Source of the DNA: Bacteroidota bacterium
GTDB taxonomy: Bacteria > Bacteroidota > Bacteroidia > Chitinophagales > LD1
Length of the DNA: 64,000 bases
Assembly (NCBI GenBank): GCA_947479455.1
Contig: CANJZE010000018.1
Coordinates: 1-64,000, forward strand
Direction of reading: 5' to 3'
In this document: one piece after another, positions 61,813 through 64,000 of the stretch
Layout: each line of letters opens with the position of its first letter
Numbering within the stretch: the first letter of the stretch is position 1
Made by a program: the position numbers and the translations under genes
Notes under the pieces: generated by a model
Told to the model about the DNA's origin: nothing
What the model saw: only the letters and a program-made list of their open reading frames with translations
The model's database searches: none

Positions 61813-62931
61813 AATTACAATCCTCTGCACTTCACTTGTGCCTTCATATATCTGGGTAATTTTTGCATCGCGCATTAAACGCTCTACATGATATTCTTTT
61901 ACAAAGCCATAACCACCATGAACCTGCACGGCTTCAACGGTTGTTTTCATAGCTACTTCACTTGCAAAAACCTTTGCCATAGCGCTTGCCATGTCGTAGT
62001 TTTTATGTTGGTCTTTTAACCGTGCTGCTTTGTAAACGAGCAAACGAGCCGCTTCAATTTCCGTGGCCATATCTGCTAGTTTAAACGCAACAGCCTGATG
62101 ATTGATGATTTCAGTTTTAAACGCTTTACGAAGTTTTGAATAATCAACTGCCAATTCATAAGCACCGCTTGCAATGCCTAGTGCCTGTGCGGCAATTCCG
62201 ATTCTTCCTCCACTCAACGTTTTCATTGCAAACTTAAAACCGAAACCATCTTCACCAATACGATTCTCCTTAGGTACTTTTACATCATTAAACAAAAGAG
62301 TATGCGTATCACTCGCGCGAATGCCGAGTTTGTCTTCTTTTTTTCCAACTGTAAAACCGGGCATTCCTTTTTCTACAATTAAAACGTTAATGCCTTTGTG
62401 CCCTTTTGCTACATCGGTCTGCGCAATCACTAAATACGTTGAAGCACATCCACCATTTGTAATCCAGTTCTTTGTGCCATTCAACAAATAGTAATCGCCC
62501 ATATCAATGGCAGTTGTGCTTTGCGAAGTGGCATCACTACCGGCTTCGGGTTCACTCAAACAAAACGCACCAATTTTTTCGCCCTTTGCCAACGGCACCA
62601 AGTATTTTCTTTTTTGTTCTTCGGTTCCAAAGGCTTCCAAACCCCAACACACCAGCGAATTGTTTACACTCATTAATACCGAACATGAAGCATCTACTTT
62701 CGAAATTTCTTCCATGGCAATCACATAACTAATGGTATCCATTCCGCCACCGCCATATTCGGGTGAAACCATCATTCCGAGGAAACCCAGCTCTGCCATT
62801 TTCTTCACCTGCTCAGCCGGAAACTTCATGTTTGTGTCGCGCTCAATAACACCGGGTTTGCATTCGTTTTGTGCAAAGTCGCGTGCCGCCTGGCGAATCA
62901 TTAAATGTTCTTCGGAAAGAGAAAAGTTCAT
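61792..62931 (-). CDS. Acyl-CoA dehydrogenase
   Basis: 379 residues. It is an FAD enzyme that introduces the alpha-beta double bond into acyl-CoA. Signatures: IGAFCLSEPEAGSDA, NGTKNWITNG, KTLSGGRIGIAAQALG and VQVHGGYGFVKEYHVERLMRD. The catalytic Glu lies in QIYEGTSEVQRIVI. The sequence resembles short-chain (butyryl-CoA-like) members. It may act with the thiolase at 31.9 kb in fatty acid or amino acid degradation. A promoter lies about 20 bases upstream. Confidence 0.94.
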   Translation of the reverse strand: MNFSLSEEHLMIRQAARDFAQNECKPGVIERDTNMKFPAEQVKKMAELGFLGMMVSPEYGGGGMDTISYVIAMEEISKVDASCSVLMSVNNSLVCWGLEAFGTEEQKRKYLVPLAKGEKIGAFCLSEPEAGSDATSQSTTAIDMGDYYLLNGTKNWITNGGCASTYLVIAQTDVAKGHKGINVLIVEKGMPGFTVGKKEDKLGIRASDTHTLLFNDVKVPKENRIGEDGFGFKFAMKTLSGGRIGIAAQALGIASGAYELAVDYSKLRKAFKTEIINHQAVAFKLADMATEIEAARLLVYKAARLKDQHKNYDMASAMAKVFASEVAMKTTVEAVQVHGGYGFVKEYHVERLMRDAKITQIYEGTSEVQRIVISRGVLA

Positions 62932-62951
62932 GGTTTAAATTTTTGTGCGGG

Positions 62952-62982
62952 CGAAGATAGAAGAGAACAACTCACTGCCAAA
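62952..62982 (-). promoter_or_regulatory. Bacteroidota-type promoter of the acyl-CoA dehydrogenase gene
   Basis: On the minus strand TTTG (62982-62979) is followed after 19 bases by TATCTTCG (62959-62952). This has one mismatch to TAnnTTTG and the standard spacing. Confidence 0.55.
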
Positions 62983-63084
62983 CGCATCTGCTTTCGATAA
63001 AAAAGTATAACGCATAAAAGATTGTTTTTTACAAACGAGCTATGCCGTTAATAATGATTACCCTTGCCCCGCAAAAACATATCC

Positions 63085-64000
63085 ATGAGTTCATTCAACA
63101 AAGAACAATTGCTCGATGATTTAAAGAACTGGAACACGATTATTCGTAAGTACCAAATGCCGAGTACGAAAGATGCGGTTATTCAACTAGCCAACAGTTT
63201 CAGTTTTTATATCGCGTTGCTGATTCTGCAATTTTATTTGTACGACAAATCCATTTTGCTTTCGGCTGCTGTTGCAATTTTGAACGGATTCATCCTCGGC
63301 CGTATTTTTATTATTCAACACGATTGCGGTCATAGTTCATTTACAAAAAGCAGAACTGCCAATGATATTATTGGAACTATTTGCAGTGTATGCACTTTGA
63401 TTCCCTACAAGTATTGGGCTAAGAATCACAGCTTTCATCATGCGCATAACGGACAATTAGAATTCAGTGATATCGGTGATATTGAATGTCTTTCTACCGA
63501 GCAATATGCCGCGTTGAACTGGAAAAAGAAACTGGCTTATCGTATTTACCGCAATCCGTTTTACCTGTTCACCATTGGCGGATTTATTTATGTAGTTATC
63601 TACAACCGTTTCGCTTTCATGAATACCGATTTTTTTAAGAAGGTGCGCAAAAGCGTAAACATTAGCAACGCGCTATTTATAGCATGCTATGCTGGCTTTG
63701 CCTATTTGCTTGGTCCCGGAAGATTTCTGATTGTACAATTCATTAACCTGCTTTTTTTTGGTGCGTATGCGCTTTGGTTTTTTTATATCCAGCATCAATA
63801 CGAGCACATTTATAAAAGCGGAAAAGAAAATTGGAACTATGTAATTGCCGCTATGAAAGGAAGCACTTATTACAAACTTCCGTGGATTGGTCACTGGCTT
63901 ACCGGTAACATAGGGTTTCATCACATTCACCATTTGTCACCAGCCATTCCAAATTATAATTTACCAAAAGCCCATCGCGAGAATCCGATTTTTGAAAAGC
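63085..64000 (+). CDS. Membrane fatty acid desaturase (3' end outside window)
   Basis: 305 complete codons are present, with no stop before the window edge. The three histidine boxes are clear: HDCGH (residues 79-83), HNHSFHHAHNG-type (H115, H118, H119, H121) and HHIHH (279-283). Hydrophobic segments flank the first two boxes. It is a di-iron enzyme that introduces a double bond into membrane acyl chains, most like omega-6/delta-12-type desaturases. It is divergent from the acyl-CoA dehydrogenase gene. Confidence 0.92.
   Translation, partial: MSSFNKEQLLDDLKNWNTIIRKYQMPSTKDAVIQLANSFSFYIALLILQFYLYDKSILLSAAVAILNGFILGRIFIIQHDCGHSSFTKSRTANDIIGTICSVCTLIPYKYWAKNHSFHHAHNGQLEFSDIGDIECLSTEQYAALNWKKKLAYRIYRNPFYLFTIGGFIYVVIYNRFAFMNTDFFKKVRKSVNISNALFIACYAGFAYLLGPGRFLIVQFINLLFFGAYALWFFYIQHQYEHIYKSGKENWNYVIAAMKGSTYYKLPWIGHWLTGNIGFHHIHHLSPAIPNYNLPKAHRENPIFEK

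Noticed and set aside
1-64000. CRISPR arrays, tRNA or rRNA genes, transposases and prophage genes
   Set aside because: No spaced identical direct repeats, cloverleaf-like sequences with a T-loop, transposase motifs or phage structural genes were seen by eye. The period-7/8 arrays have no spacers and are not CRISPR.

Overview
The window looks like a chromosomal segment from a member of the Bacteroidota, probably free-living. Evidence: a giant surface protein with a type B type-IX-secretion (gliding motility-associated) C-terminal domain; a GldA-like ABC ATPase; a transketolase split into two subunits; bacterial geranylgeranylglyceryl phosphate synthase; phylum-typical small families (DUF4293, DUF5606, DUF4476, a GreA-like protein); and promoters of the Bacteroidota form TTTG-N18/19-TAnnTTTG (or TTCG). 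Start codons lack clear Shine-Dalgarno sequences, and several genes start with GTG or TTG. I saw no rRNA, tRNA, CRISPR array, prophage or transposase.

Layout. 1-11.5 kb: the end of a C1q-like surface protein, two small minus-strand genes and a 3030-residue adhesin built from three nidogen-like heads and about 25 SprB-type repeats. 11.6-19 kb (minus): a ceramidase-like gene, map, then a truncated spc operon (rplE-rpsN-rpsH-rplF-rplR-rpsE-rpmD-rplO-secY) with its own promoter. 19-24 kb: ligA, a repeat-rich spacer, ndk, gldA and a ParE-type toxin-antitoxin pair. 24-31 kb: the two transketolase subunits, separated by an accessory block (antitoxin-like remnant, two paralogous von Willebrand A proteins, a sulfatase, hicAB). 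31-45 kb: housekeeping genes (thiolase, truA, asnS, DEAD-box helicase, GreA-like factor, RetSat-like oxidoreductase, class II ribonucleotide reductase, GGGP synthase, rsgA). 45-53 kb: DUF5606, an M3 peptidase and an oligopeptide ABC transporter without its ATPases. 53-64 kb: small secreted proteins, an RluF-type pseudouridine synthase, SanA/YdcF-like and GNAT proteins, a J-domain/HIRAN pair, hutU, membrane proteins, acyl-CoA dehydrogenase and a fatty acid desaturase cut by the window end.

The most unusual signal is a set of short arrays with strict 7- or 8-base period and degenerate, locus-specific units. They sit at starts of genes, in two cases encoding the signal peptides of adjacent paralogous VWA proteins, and also inside ligA and an epimerase gene. 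Other signals are a 26-bp palindromic repeat placed directly after stop codons, a symmetrical structured element between ligA and ndk, an interlocking pair of inverted repeats upstream of the class II ribonucleotide reductase gene, and a small secreted-protein gene that continues in frame beyond two stop codons.
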